Shown here piece by piece: positions 50,101-56,030 of a stretch of DNA of 64,000 bases (positions within the stretch are counted from its first letter, which is position 1; each line of letters opens with the position of its first letter). The stretch is taken from contig CM077116.1 in NCBI GenBank assembly GCA_039619475.1, positions 299,688,464 through 299,752,463 of the forward strand. The letters are read 5' to 3'. The notes under the pieces were generated by a model. That model made no database searches and was not told the DNA's origin. It worked only from the letters and a program-made list of their open reading frames with translations. Origin of the DNA: Icerya purchasi. Taxonomy: Eukaryota; Arthropoda; Insecta; Hemiptera; Monophlebidae. Position numbers and translations under genes: made by a program.

Positions 50101-53100
50101 CAAAGGCAGAGAGCTCTGTTTTGTATTATTTGTATTTTTTTTTATTATCCTATCAATGAAGTTTAATATTGGAGCAGTATGCCCGAGATAAGGCCGTGTT
50201 ATTGACTTAAATAGTTAAAAAGAAACGTATTTTAAGCATAGCGGAAGCTACACCTTTAATCAATTTGTTTCTTTATGCTACCGTTTAACACGGGCAATTT
50301 CAATTTGTAAATATAATTATTTTTACGCAATTCATTTAATTTCTTAGTATTATCTCTTTATGCTTAACCAAATACAGGCCCGGATTTTGAGTATAAGTTA
50401 ACAGCGTTGGTAATCGAACGGAAAAATTTCAATTGCGCAATTACAGCATCACTAGTTGGCAATTTAACGATTTCTTTATTATGACGATAAAATTAATCTT
50501 ATTACGAAAAGAGAAACATTCCGGAAATATTACACGTGAATTCTATATTTATAATACAGCTTAAAATAAAAATGTCTACACACTACTGAAATACAAAGCA
50601 ATTTAGAATGGAAAATTTTCTATTAAAACTCAGAGGTGTAATCTTTGATTTTTTTTTTTTTTTATTTGTTTATTATATTATATTTTAAAAAAAATTGTTT
50701 TTCGATTTAATTCCTTCAAATTTTTTAAGCCCAAAAATACAGTTCCTTGCACATGCAATTAGTAAAAAACCAACAATGATTATAAATTGTCGCTGAAAAT
50801 TTTGATTGTATATTGTTATTTTGCTTAAATAAAAGTTGCGAAAAATGGAAAGTTTATTTACGTGCGCTTTAGTCAAGTTACGTTCGATTACTAACCCTTT
50901 AAACTTATACTCAAAATCGGGCTACGTTCGGTTAAGTTTTTTTTTTATGTTCCATGAAAATCTTCAACTGACTTAGAAAAAATAAACAAAAAAGCAATGA
51001 AAAAATTATGTATGATTAGTTAAGGGGCAGAAGGGGTAAGGTTAGTTTCAGGGGTCTACACGTAAATTTTTGTTTATTTTGTATACTTACCTTAAATATG
51101 GTAGGCGTGGTAAAATAAACGGCTAGTTTAAGGTTCTCGACACGAATTTTGATTAATTTTTAAAATATGTGTCAGATTACTAGACTGGCTCAGCTTAAGG
51201 GGCTTTGGTTAGGGTCCTTCCCCCTGATGTATATTGGCTTTTAACTGAGACGAAGAAGAGTTATCAGGAAAAGGGGAGCTGATCGCTTGAAGAACACTCA
51301 TGGAGTCTGAGATAATCAAATAATTAGAAAACTGACGACTGGAAGAAATGAAGATAATGGAGCGTAGGATAGCCATCGTCGATCCGGCTGTAAAGATTGA
51401 ACAGAAAGAAGGAAGACAAAAAGGATTCAGAGAAATTGAAGTCCGGAAGAATAAAAGAAGCTCCAACACTAGTATCCCTGTATCTCTTTAACATGTACCA
51501 GAATGCAGAAAAACAATCTGTTAACAACGACAAAAATCAAAAAGATGGCGGTGAGGATATAAATAGAATTGAAGACGTGAGAAAAAGAAAATTAGTAAGG
51601 AAGATGGGAGCAACAAAAACAAAAATGCGGATAGTACAATGGCTGATTTTACATAAATGTAGAGTTTTAGTAAATTAAAATTTAGAAAATTACTGTACTG
51701 CGAAAACGATCAAAATTGGCAACGTTATCTTACTTAATGGAGGTGTAGCGACAAAATAAATTCAATTAATACAACCTATGATGATAAAGCTTAAGATTTA
51801 TATTTTAAATATTTTCCAAAATCTCATTTAAAAGATAATTTTTACATGACTAATTTTAATCTTTAATTGAGATTGATGTATTTTTCAGTTTATGTCGCCT
51901 CAAAATTAATTTTATTTTTTAAATTTTGTACTACTCTTTGTAAATGTATACAATAAATATTTTTCTTTATAATTCTGCGTGAGTAAATTGAAATAACACA
52001 AAAATGAGTAATCGGTATTCTAATATTTTATACCGTCATAAGTCTGAAAAAAAACCACCACATTATGCATATTTGAAGTTAAGAAACTAATAATTTTGTG
52101 TATGTATATATATATATATATATATATATACAATTATGTCTGGATACAAATTATCATTATTGTTTTTTAACTGTGGTTGGCTGATTTAGCGTTTAAGATA
52201 TCGTGTTGGAACTAACAAGAAAAACAGAAAATAAAAAGATAACATCCTCTTAAACGAATTTTTGTTCTTCTTTCTCTAGAAATACCCCTCTCTCACATAT
52301 TTTTGGAAAATGGTTAGAGCTTTCAAATTTCCATCCCGTGAACGGCCTTTCAATTTCAACATTTCAATAATACCTCCTACAGATTTTGTTATTACTGCGT
52401 ATGTTTCTGCTGTTAACGATTGATGAATAAATTGTATGTAATTCCATCTTCGCAAAATTTCCCTCTACACTTCCTAACTGTCGCCTCGATATTAATGAAA
52501 TAAAATCTATTTTTCCAGATCGTCTAGCTCCCATTCAGGTCTTGACGATATATTCTTGACCTTAACGAACTGTCCATACAGTCCCTTAGTTTTCTTCTCG
52601 ATCTTTTAAATTCCTTCATTTCCATGGGTATAATTCCTCTCGCCTGGAATCCTTTTATTATCATTTTCACCCTCAAAAAAAGGTTCTCTCCTTACGTCCC
52701 ATTTTTTTGACATCGGGCATCAGAATTAGCCCTTTTTCTTTTCCCCTTGTTTTTCCCTTGGGCTTGCCAACAACGGACGATTATCCATCAACACGTACAA
52801 ATAGTAACAATTAGAAGTCACAAGGAATCGAACCTGACTAAGCAACTGTACCAAGGATGGAGATACGTTCTTTTTGCCTCTCATATATATATAAATCCAT
52901 TATCACAAAACACCTTGACTTTGTTTATCAATGTACCCTGTACTTCTGATGATGTTCATTTTCCGAATCTAAAAGGCAGAATGACATTCCAGTTCTGTTT
53001 ACTTTCCTGTTATGAATCGTTCTATCCATCTACTTTCTCCATTTCTCTATACTTTAAAAATGGTTTTTCGAGATCTTCCTCAAGGTTCCTCTCTTATTGT

Positions 53101-54817
53101 TAGTCATAATTTTTTTAATATCTACACTATTAGTATGACTTCTCTTTTTTTAAATTAATCTTTGCTGACTGCTCTTTTCATCATCTCATATCATATTAGT
53201 TAGTGAAACACTTAATTTGTCTCTTACTATGCTAAAACATTCCTTCTCCTCGATTAACTTTTCAATTTCTCCTACTGAATCTTCTTATATCGCATTTACT
53301 CTACGACCTTACAATACGGCTTGTGTCATAATCTTGTCTTAAATTATGTCTATTTCCCATATTTTCTTTGGTATCTTTCCGGACAGTGTTTGCCATTCTC
53401 CAAACGTATCAAATCGTCTTCGTCAATCAGAAGGGTAAACTTACTGCAAGCGTTATCATCAACTAAATGGATTGGCCATCCTTACATTCTTACTTCTCTG
53501 TATACGTCTAGCATCCGTTCCAAATTTGATTACTGTTCTTTTTTTTATGGCTGTGTCTTCAAGTCCCGTTTCTCTAAATTAGATATATGATCCAAAATTT
53601 TCGCCTTCGACTATACCTTGATGCTTTTAAATCCTCTCCAATTCCAGCAGTTCTTGATGAATTTAATACATCTGCCTATTCGCAGATCTGATTTAGGCAA
53701 TCACTTCTTCCAGATAAACATCTTTCACTCACATCCTCTACTCTTATTCATTCCTATCGTTCCATTTATAGAATCTGGCGCATTTTCCATCTAGGAAAGT
53801 TCCTATCGTACCCCTTACTTTTCGTCGTCTTTGTTCGTTTTACGTTTACACAATATTTCTCAATAATCTCTAATCTTCTTTAAACTTAGCCAACCCCCTG
53901 GTTAATGAGTCAAAAAATAAATAAATAAATAAATCAAATATAAAGAAAGTGATATAAAAAGTAGATTTACTCACATTCCGTTGAACATTCGGCCGAAGAG
54001 AAAACTCTTACCGCGAAAAACGTTACCTTTTTTCCTGAAAGGGAGATAATTTAATGTACGTAAGTTACTTTTGAGGTGTCCATTTACTTTCTCTTACCGG
54101 GACCTCTTGAATAAACACGGGGGTATAGAAAATTCAAGTGACAGAAAAAAATTAAAATGATCAATACGAAAATAAAGAGCACAATTTACAATTTAATACA
54201 GGAAATTGTGATAATTTTATTTTAACAATTCCCCAAAATAAACGGCCATCATCATGGACATTCCAGACGAATAAGGATAATTTTCACTGTATTGATTATT
54301 TAAAAACTCATTGTTAAATATATTCACGACAAAAATAAATTCTTAACACTTAATTAAACAATTATACGTATAATTAAGTGTTAAGAATTTATTTTTGTCG
54401 TGAAGGATAATAATTCTATTAGTGGAAGTTTTGATAATACGAGTAATAGAAAAGTTCCTTACTACGTTCCATTTGGAAATTTGGAAATTTGGTTGTACCT
54501 TTTTCTTCTTAGAAAATTAAAAATAATCATTCCGAATCGCTGTTAAATCTAAACTGTGTACATGGCGGCGTTAAAACTAGCGTTTGTTAGAATATTTTGA
54601 ATAGGAAACAGTCCATTCACACTAACCTTCTGGCCAACCGAGGTCTGTTGAATGGTTTCGTCACTTGGACAGTACTCATTATGAATGGAAACTTCTTCTT
54701 GCTTAGTATTGTTAACCATCTGCGTTATAGCTATGCTAAGACACGCCCGCATGATATAGGCCACCATAACGCCGAGCATCGACATAAAACCGAAAATGTA
54801 TCTCGCCGGAACGCATG
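20025..54817 (-). CDS. SLC17-type transporter (putative inorganic phosphate cotransporter / sialin-like), whole gene span
   Basis: Eight recognised coding positions on the minus strand splice into about 498 codons of a 12-TM major-facilitator protein; only the extreme N-terminus is missing. SLC17 proteins move organic or inorganic anions across plasma, lysosomal or vesicle membranes, usually driven by Na+, H+ or voltage; the substrate here cannot be told. Family marks are GYILTHLPGGLLAQKFGGK (TM2 and the following loop), RFLEGVGE|GTTFPALCTLLSQ and WAPPNERS, GWPSVFYIFGG, HDW, LPKY and GEIQPWND near the end. Coding junctions, 5' to 3': 54,817-54,627; 46,425-46,186; 39,187-39,100; 36,036-35,813; 28,012-27,860 or 27,634-27,482; 24,394-24,262; 23,544-23,306; 20,255-20,025. 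All have AG/GT borders and matching phases. Introns reach 8.2 kb and hold most of the transposons. Confidence 0.93.
20558..20640 (-). mobile_element. SINE 3'-tail fragment
   Basis: The minus-strand reading ends in CTTGCGCTGGGTTAATGTCC, ATAGTTGACACGCC and an A-rich tail. This matches the 3' part of the tRNA-derived SINEs at 45.8 and 47.6 kb. The tRNA-like head is missing here. Confidence 0.6.
20755..21140 (+). mobile_element. RTE-like LINE relic in the last intron
   Basis: Plus-strand frames read AAFEKFLYRRILKISWMDQ, RNQEILRRLNK, KITYLGHIVRNEKYEIL, and an arginine-rich stretch from a GAAGAA repeat before TWMDDAREW. This is the same RTE reverse-transcriptase C-terminal region as at 12.3-12.8 kb. 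Stops and shifts make it dead. It lies antisense to the transporter. The full 3' end is not clear. Confidence 0.65.
21141..23305. other. Remainder of the last transporter intron
   Basis: No further gene is recognised. A less AT-rich patch at about 21,190-21,500 contains a 9-bp hairpin CTAGACACG/CGTGTCTAG (around 21,360-21,395). The rest is AT-rich with A/T runs. Confidence 0.45.
23306..23544 (-). CDS. Transporter exon: TM9-TM11 region
   Basis: The acceptor CGAAAG|GTAGTG at 23,544 completes a glycine codon split with the previous exon (phase 1), and the donor is CCGAAC|GTATGA at 23,306. It codes GSVGPAIGVICASYVGCDK and on through helices with FTIGMGLMGFCYGSLRVNSL, then DLSPNYSGTIMAFVNGLGC and SGMVSPYITGILTPN. 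The 'P.+.G...G..N' segment is the typical SLC17 TM10-TM11 signature. 239 bp. Confidence 0.93.
24262..24394 (-). CDS. Transporter exon: TM8 region
   Basis: The acceptor TTTCTAG|AATGGAG is at 24,394 and the donor CTATAG|GTAATT at 24,262. It codes NGVLSSLPYFATWIISLAS, then SAFADWLLKNN and CTAVRKIFATI, matching the SLC17 'NG..SALPY...W' helix and the loop before TM9. It joins either alternative exon in phase 0 and ends one base into a glycine codon (phase 1). 133 bp. Confidence 0.93.
25820..26076. mobile_element. hAT-type MITE 2 in a transporter intron
   Basis: The ends CAAGGGCGTCGCCAGC (left) and CATTGGCGTCGCCAGC (right, reverse complement) differ at two positions. A perfect 8-bp duplication CATCTATT flanks it (25,812-25,819 and 26,077-26,084). 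G-rich and C-rich blocks lie just inside each end. 257 bp, non-coding. The perfect duplication points to fairly recent insertion. Confidence 0.85.
27301..27351. repeat. (GTT)n and (CTT)n simple repeats
   Basis: A GTT run passes into a T run and then about nine CTT units. On the minus strand this is (GAA)n, the tail type of the RTE-like LINEs in this window, but no reverse-transcriptase sequence is seen next to it. Confidence 0.6.
27482..27634 (-). CDS. Transporter alternative exon A (TM7 region)
   Basis: The acceptor AAAACAG|GACTTG is at 27,634 and the donor GCTCAG|GTAATT at 27,482. It is 153 bp, phase 0 at both ends, and codes 51 residues: DLGPLPWRAILTSAPVWAII, VGEIGHDWALYTMVTDLPKY and MSDVMKFSVAQ. 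It aligns without gaps to exon B 225 bp upstream (26 of 51 identical). It keeps the family marks PW..IL...PVWA.IV, GHDW and DLPKY, so it is a functional-looking version, not a decayed duplicate. Using both exons would stay in frame but add a second copy of this segment, so only one is likely used per mRNA (inference). Confidence 0.9.
27860..28012 (-). CDS. Transporter alternative exon B (TM7 region)
   Basis: The acceptor ACTTATAG|GATATA is at 28,012 and the donor AAGCAG|GTAATA at 27,860. It has the same length (153 bp) and phase (0/0) as exon A, and codes DIKEVPWCSILRCAPVWALI, VAQFGHDWCLFNMSSDLPKY and FKDILHVNVKQ. Invariant positions match A, and differences are concentrated in the first five residues, the Q-F/E-I and C-L-F-N/A-L-Y-T positions around HDW, and the last ten residues. 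In B two extra cysteines appear around the helix. Either exon completes the protein between ...GEIERKK and NGVLSSLPYF. Confidence 0.9.
28013..29950. other. Intron sequence with a recurring GCGTAAATTACGC motif
   Basis: Non-coding. The near-palindrome TGCGTAATTTACGCA (28,685-28,699) and the palindrome CGCGTAA-A-TTACGCG (28,735-28,749) are followed by degenerate relatives at 29,030-29,045 and 29,461-29,470. A TACA/TA microsatellite occupies about 29,058-29,126. No protein is called. Confidence 0.45.
29952..30660. mobile_element. Possible degenerate hAT-like element
   Basis: The left sequence CAGTGATGGCAGTAAG, with GGAAAACAGTTCTTAC further in, is mirrored at the right by (reverse complement) TAGTGATGACGGAAACAGTT. 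Such CAGTGATGG...ACAGTTC ends are common in hAT-type MITEs. I do not find a clean 8-bp duplication, and there is no transposase sequence, so this is tentative. Confidence 0.35.
30917..31194 (+). repeat. Microsatellite-bordered hairpin repeat, copy 3
   Basis: It starts after a short TATATATA tract with TCGGCCACTTTGACCTTGC, then GCAAGGGGCTGTGCTCCTTG (one stem mismatch), CTATACTTTGTATAAAATTA, ACGTAATTC and short ACATTTTTC units. It ends GGGGGATAGCCTAAGAATTA with CGTTGTAATTAATATA. More diverged than copies 1, 2 and 4. Confidence 0.7.
31195..31440 (+). repeat. Diverged relative of the hairpin repeat, tandem to copy 3
   Basis: It follows copy 3 directly. It opens ACTCGGCCCTCCGCC with CTTGACC, continues TTCTGTACTTCGCATAGAA and AAAATTGGCAA, and closes GGTCGGGCTAAGAATGATGT with CATTAGT, then an AC/AT simple repeat. 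It has the same order of landmarks as the main family (ACTCGGCC start, CTTGACC, TTCTRTACTT, a C-TAAGAAT end followed by a small palindrome and a simple repeat) but a different sequence. Confidence 0.5.
31548..31778 (+). other. Unassigned open frame with hydrophobic C-terminus
   Basis: A stop-free plus-strand frame without an ATG reads NFIGSENFFDYYEKQRYYFA and KNNTVYKTDFSTRIVEG through SRRCPHGEVRRI to a hydrophobic end (TFISTLVIILVIFLLLNLL) and a TAG. I recognise no family. It sits antisense in a transporter intron between two copies of the hairpin repeat. It may be part of a larger decayed mobile element. Confidence 0.2.
31846..32090 (-). repeat. Microsatellite-bordered hairpin repeat, copy 5 (inverted)
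   Basis: Reverse complement of the family: on the plus strand it begins after an AT tract with TTAATTACAACATAATTC, TTAGGCCGG and C-run, and ends GGGTCAAGGGGCAGAGCCCC, TTGCGAGGCCAAAGTGGCC, GAGTTGG. The hairpin stem is intact (CAAGGGGC...GCCCCTTG) although the loop differs (AGA on the plus strand). It has fewer internal ACATTTT units than copy 2. Confidence 0.7.
32250..32570 (-). pseudogene. LINE C-terminal relic (jockey/I-like)
   Basis: The minus-strand frame reads WNISFLNRRDNVVITTLRLR, YTRLTHRHLLNGTKAPQCVM and CGVILTIHHILTE. This is the 'R.R.GHTRLTH..LL....P.C..C...LT..HIL..C' tail of insect LINE polymerases after the RNase H domain. The plus strand at 32,266-32,400 continues the decayed end. 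It is a separate family from the LINE copies with shared SINE tails. Confidence 0.65.
33530..34010 (+). pseudogene. LINE C-terminal relic, plus strand
   Basis: Overlapping plus frames contain MRRSNLSTICCLRFWHSLLP followed by SSFFRF, then in another frame CHFICYPDHIMSDCSSLLTE and SFYSSIL. These align with the minus-strand family members at 7.5 kb (FGNSLLPSSRFRF, CDADHVFFHS) and 63.2 kb (CDANHILFECPIISSERSTL). It is frameshifted and dead. Confidence 0.5.
34011..35812. other. Intron sequence, no feature recognised
   Basis: AT-rich and without supported features. Small frames at 34,222-34,407 (plus) and 34,614-34,856 (minus) were read through and show no motif. Confidence 0.45.
35813..36036 (-). 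CDS. Transporter exon: TM5-TM6 region
   Basis: The acceptor TTTTATAG|GAGTAC at 36,036 completes the glycine codon split with the previous exon, and the donor is AAAAAG|GTAAAT at 35,813. It codes VQVGTVVANFGGGIILQYLP, YGWPSVFYIFGGVSIIWFIF and the cytoplasmic loop with YNDPSSHPFISDKEKYYLQQ and IGEIERKK. The GWPSVFY and 'HP.IS..E+.Y' motifs are standard for SLC17. 224 bp, ends in phase 0. Confidence 0.94.
36037..39099. other. Intron between the TM4 and TM5 exons
   Basis: 3,063 bp, AT-rich. No transposon or RNA gene recognised. A CA-type simple repeat is at about 37,567-37,594. Confidence 0.5.
39100..39187 (-). CDS. Transporter exon: TM4 and the P-x-ER-S motif
   Basis: The acceptor TTTACAG|GGTACA is at 39,187 and the donor TTTACAG|GTAATG at 39,100. 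It codes GTTFPALCTLLSQWAPPNER and STLATIVFT plus one base of the next glycine codon. 'G.G.G..P...L...W.PP.ERS' is the strongest SLC17 signature and spans the junction with the preceding exon (...RFLEGVGE). 88 bp, enters in phase 0 and leaves in phase 1. Confidence 0.94.
39188..41666. other. Intron sequence, part of intron 2
   Basis: AT-rich with long A-runs (39,747-39,770) and simple repeats near 39,260-39,320. No gene or mobile element recognised. Confidence 0.45.
41675..42084. mobile_element. hAT-type MITE 3
   Basis: The left end CAAGGCCGTGTCCATGGGGG pairs with the right end (reverse complement) CAGGCCCGTGTCCAGAATTT. A perfect 8-bp duplication CAAGTCAC flanks it (41,667-41,674 and 42,085-42,092). 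Just inside the left end is a run of 13 G followed by a C-run. 410 bp, non-coding apart from a meaningless 64-codon frame. Confidence 0.82.
42118..43067 (+). mobile_element. Second mariner-like element, internally deleted
   Basis: The ends are inverted: GGGTGTTTGAAAAGTAAGTA on the left and (reverse complement) GGGGCGTTTGAAAAGTAAGT on the right, between TA dinucleotides (42,116-42,117; 43,068-43,069). Plus-strand frames read EKISGAEIYRRVCAAYGDKN, VKQFEEGRTDTQ, SGRPSDGM, TVSNLRHEIAKRF and KAAVRWVPRSL, then jump to YSSHLAPCDYHAFSGLKRDL. The catalytic middle with the first two aspartates is missing. Frameshifts and a TAA after RADL also break it. It is a different subfamily from the 4.9-kb mariner. 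It lies 34 bp from MITE 3. Confidence 0.8.
43580..44872 (+). mobile_element. Full-length mariner with inactivated transposase
   Basis: The TIRs start CGAGGTGTGTCCAAAAAGTA on the left and (reverse complement) CGAGGTGTGTTCAAAAAATA on the right, with TA at 43,578-43,579 and 44,873-44,874. The length of 1,293 bp equals a complete mariner. The transposase begins at the ATG at 43,787 and ends with TGA at 44,753-44,755. Visible landmarks are GDETWVYMM (first catalytic Asp), LLHHDNSPAHTSLF (second) and PPYSPDVVPCDFFLFPK (third; D34D type). Several frameshifts and stops, starting soon after the ATG, make it non-functional. Confidence 0.9.
44875..45811. other. Intron sequence, no feature recognised
   Basis: AT-rich, non-coding, no repeat structure seen. 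Confidence 0.45.
45812..45976 (-). mobile_element. tRNA-derived SINE, copy A
   Basis: The minus strand starts AGCCAGCTACCGTGACGTA with TAGTTGGTTAG (pol III A box), then GGGTTCAAATCCCACTGCC (B box, 45,900-45,918 region). A body CACTCGCGCTGGATCAATGT, then CCGTAGTTGACGCGCC and an A-rich tail (the T-rich tract at 45,813-45,838) follow. A- and B-box spacing is tRNA-like. Its tail before poly(A) matches that of the LINE family at 56-63 kb. No clear target duplication. Confidence 0.75.
46186..46425 (-). CDS. Transporter exon: TM2-TM4 region
   Basis: The acceptor ATACCTAG|GCGGTA is at 46,425 and the donor GGTGAG|GTACGT at 46,186. It codes 80 residues: AVTGDFNWSEETQGLILSAF, YYGYILTHLPGGLLAQKFGG, KYTFGVGVLSTAIFTLLTPL and AARYSVTALILLRFLEGVGE. 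The 'F.W...TQG.ILS.F..GY..T..PGG..A..FG.K' string is a hallmark of SLC17 and includes the MFS motif-A loop. Phase 0 at both ends. The 72-codon frame over the same bases is only a shadow. Confidence 0.95.
46426..47122. other. Intron 1, segment next to the TM2 exon
   Basis: AT-rich, with A/T runs and no recognisable feature. Confidence 0.45.
47123..47527 (+). repeat. Microsatellite-bordered hairpin repeat, copy 4
   Basis: The sequence is bracketed by (AT)n at about 47,126-47,155 and 47,509-47,524. The core runs ACTCGGCCATTTTGGTCTCG, the intact hairpin CAAGGGGC-TGT-GCCCCTTG, CTTCTATACTATGTATAAAA, three or so ACATTTTT units, and GGGGGTAACCTAAGAATTAC. It is very close to copy 1 but lacks most of the 5' AT-rich block beyond TTCTAAATATAT. 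Confidence 0.75.
47634..47783 (-). mobile_element. tRNA-derived SINE, copy B
   Basis: The minus strand reads AGCCAACTACAGTAACGTAG then TTGGTTAGGCGG (A box), GGTTCAAATCCCGCTACCGC (B box), then CACTTGCGTTGAATTAATTT, TAGTTGACGTGGACGC and an A-rich end. It is the same family as copy A. The head resembles a tRNA but lacks a consistent cloverleaf, so it is not a tRNA gene. Confidence 0.72.
48050..49020. other. Intron 1 sequence, no supported gene
   Basis: T-rich and non-coding. Part of the 163-codon plus frame 48,809-49,300 lies here, but it is dominated by Phe/Leu/Ile from T-runs and is antisense to a LINE remnant. Confidence 0.45.
49024..49514 (-). pseudogene. LINE C-terminal relic (R1/I-like)
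   Basis: The minus strand shows GLKTGHNKSPALLARINILN, then EKCARCEEEGTIM and NLMNEVEKNLER. This matches the 'TGHG......L.R........C..C..EGT..HL...C' end of LINE polymerases after RNase H. The histidine and last cysteine are lost. An upstream minus frame (FKLQQTGTRVILNPTILQKM) may belong to the same relic. Dead copy, on the transporter's own strand. Confidence 0.5.
49515..51200. other. Intron 1 sequence, unassigned
   Basis: No supported gene. It may include more of the LINE relic's 5' part, but I cannot recognise motifs. T-runs at 50,649-50,663 and elsewhere. Confidence 0.4.
51209..51533 (-). pseudogene. LINE RNase H domain relic
   Basis: Two minus frames overlap to give DTSVGASFILPDFNFSESF, then SIFTAGSTMAILRSIIFIS and NYLIISDSMSVLQAISSPF. 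This follows the LINE RNase H pattern: the strand with G.SF, 'TAE..AI..AL..I' (Glu replaced here by Gly) and 'I.SDS.S.LQAI' with the catalytic Asp. The opening part matches the minus frame at 59.9-60.0 kb (YGTSFIVRDVHFSESI), so both belong to one family. Confidence 0.65.
52740..52862 (-). mobile_element. tRNA-derived SINE, copy C (degraded)
   Basis: On the minus strand GGTTCGATTCCTTGTGACTT is a B-box match, preceded by TTGCTTAGTC. The 3' part still shows GTCCGTTGTTGGCAAGCCC before an A-rich end. More diverged than copies A and B. It abuts a plus-strand LINE relic. Confidence 0.5.
52880..53940 (+). pseudogene. LINE reverse transcriptase relic with (AAAT)n end
   Basis: Scattered plus frames carry RT landmarks in order: FRDLPQGSSLIVSHNFFNI (the 'LPQGS.LSP.LF.I' block, about 53,068), FADCSFHH (degraded FADD, about 53,160), LQALSSTKW with SLYTSSIRSKFDYCSFFYG (53,321-53,590), and FKSSPIPAVLDEF (about 53,627). 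It ends with AAATAAATAAATAAATAAAT at about 53,918-53,938, a plausible LINE 3' tail. Dead, and no RNase H is visible. Oriented opposite to the transporter. Confidence 0.7.
54323..54404. repeat. Perfect 34-bp hairpin in intron 1
   Basis: TTCACGACAAAAATAAATTC (start of the left arm, 54,323-54,356) is complemented exactly by 54,371-54,404, all 34 bp, around a 14-nt loop. The loop side contains a second, overlapping palindrome ATTATACGTATAAT (54,361-54,374). It lies 222 bp inside the intron from the donor at 54,626. The absence of any mismatch suggests a recent origin or selection. Confidence 0.92.
54627..54817 (-). CDS. Transporter most 5' known exon: TM1
   Basis: The acceptor AATGTTTCAG|CATGCG is at 54,817 and the donor CAGAAG|GTTAGT at 54,627. 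After a split codon it codes CVPARYIFGFMSMLGVMVAY, IMRACLSIAITQMV (TM1), then a loop with a possible N-glycosylation site NNT and ending SDETIQQTSVGQK. 191 bp: it needs one base from an upstream exon (phase 1). The reading frame also stays open upstream to an ATG at 54,989, so an unspliced start there is an alternative, but the upstream part does not resemble SLC17 N-termini, and the acceptor looks real. Confidence 0.9.
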
Positions 54818-56030
54818 CTGAAACATTTAACGTATGCAGAGAGCACGCTGTAGTGTAAGCGGAAAAATGTATAAACGTTCGCGTATGATAGATAATTCGG
54901 TTTAATCGAAGAATATTATTACCTAACATTCTAGACATCGAACGCGAAAACGGATTAACGAAACGAAAGATCTGTTCCACGGCTAACACATAAAATGTTC
55001 GTTATTTACCGAGTCTGCGGCTTAGCAAACACAGCGTACATTAATGCGCACATGTCTCGCACTGATTAACGACGCACACAATTACCACAAATCATTTAGA
55101 AACGAAACAGATTAGATTATCGCAATAACAACTAAATAGACGGCTGTAGCGGAATTATTTCATTCCATATAGATTGAAAAATCACTGAAAAGCTAATAAA
55201 TTAAGTATATAATACAGGATTGAGAACTAATTGTGGTCGGGGAAAAAAAATAAATACATTCTGCCAGATAAACAAAAAAATCGTATTCAGGATAGCATAC
55301 AGACCGAACTGAACCGCATTTTTCAGCATTTCTCGATGAATTCCAAGAATTATCTAAATCACGGCATTCCGTTTATAAAAACAGTCGATGTTTGTCGATA
55401 TTTTTATTTCTGTACATTTAACACTAATGCTAACTCTCGCTAAAACATTTCGAATTGCTCAGTATTAGTAAGTTTCGACGCTCAAGATGTTGTTGATAGA
55501 ATAAAACGGGCGATGGAAAATAATAAAATGAAATCTAAAAAATAATCCAGAATCTAGTAGAAAATCGAAAAACAGGCTTGTTCTTTTAAGCGGACAATAA
55601 CTAAATTCATTCTCGCTGGACAACACTAATGTAACAGATAAATTCTAATTCAAAAACTCCAAAGCCTTCGTGGAGGATAGCGAATGCTTAGACGGTCTAT
55701 CGATATATCTAGCCTTATACCATCAATCAGTTTCAATTTATGAAATAATGTACGGAGATCGCGATTCTAATTATTACATTTAAATGTTTTCGGTCGCTAT
55801 ATATTAAATTACAACTTTATAAGTTTCATTCATTCTTCTTCTTTTTCTTTTTTTCTAATTTTTTCTAATTTTTTCCTCTTTAGCCACTATGAATCCGTTC
55901 TCTGGAATTAATTGTTAGAAATTAAATATCTTAATTATCTCAACCACGACTGGTTTCTTTTTAACCGTTAACGGAATATCTAACGGCGTGTCTACATTAA
56001 AAAAATCACTATAACTCGATATAGACTGAT
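54818..56030. other. Upstream of the TM1 exon, no feature recognised
   Basis: Probably intron or 5' flank of the transporter. I found no convincing minus-strand start exon or promoter. AT-rich; the 70-codon plus frame 55,231-55,443 shows no motif. Confidence 0.4.
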
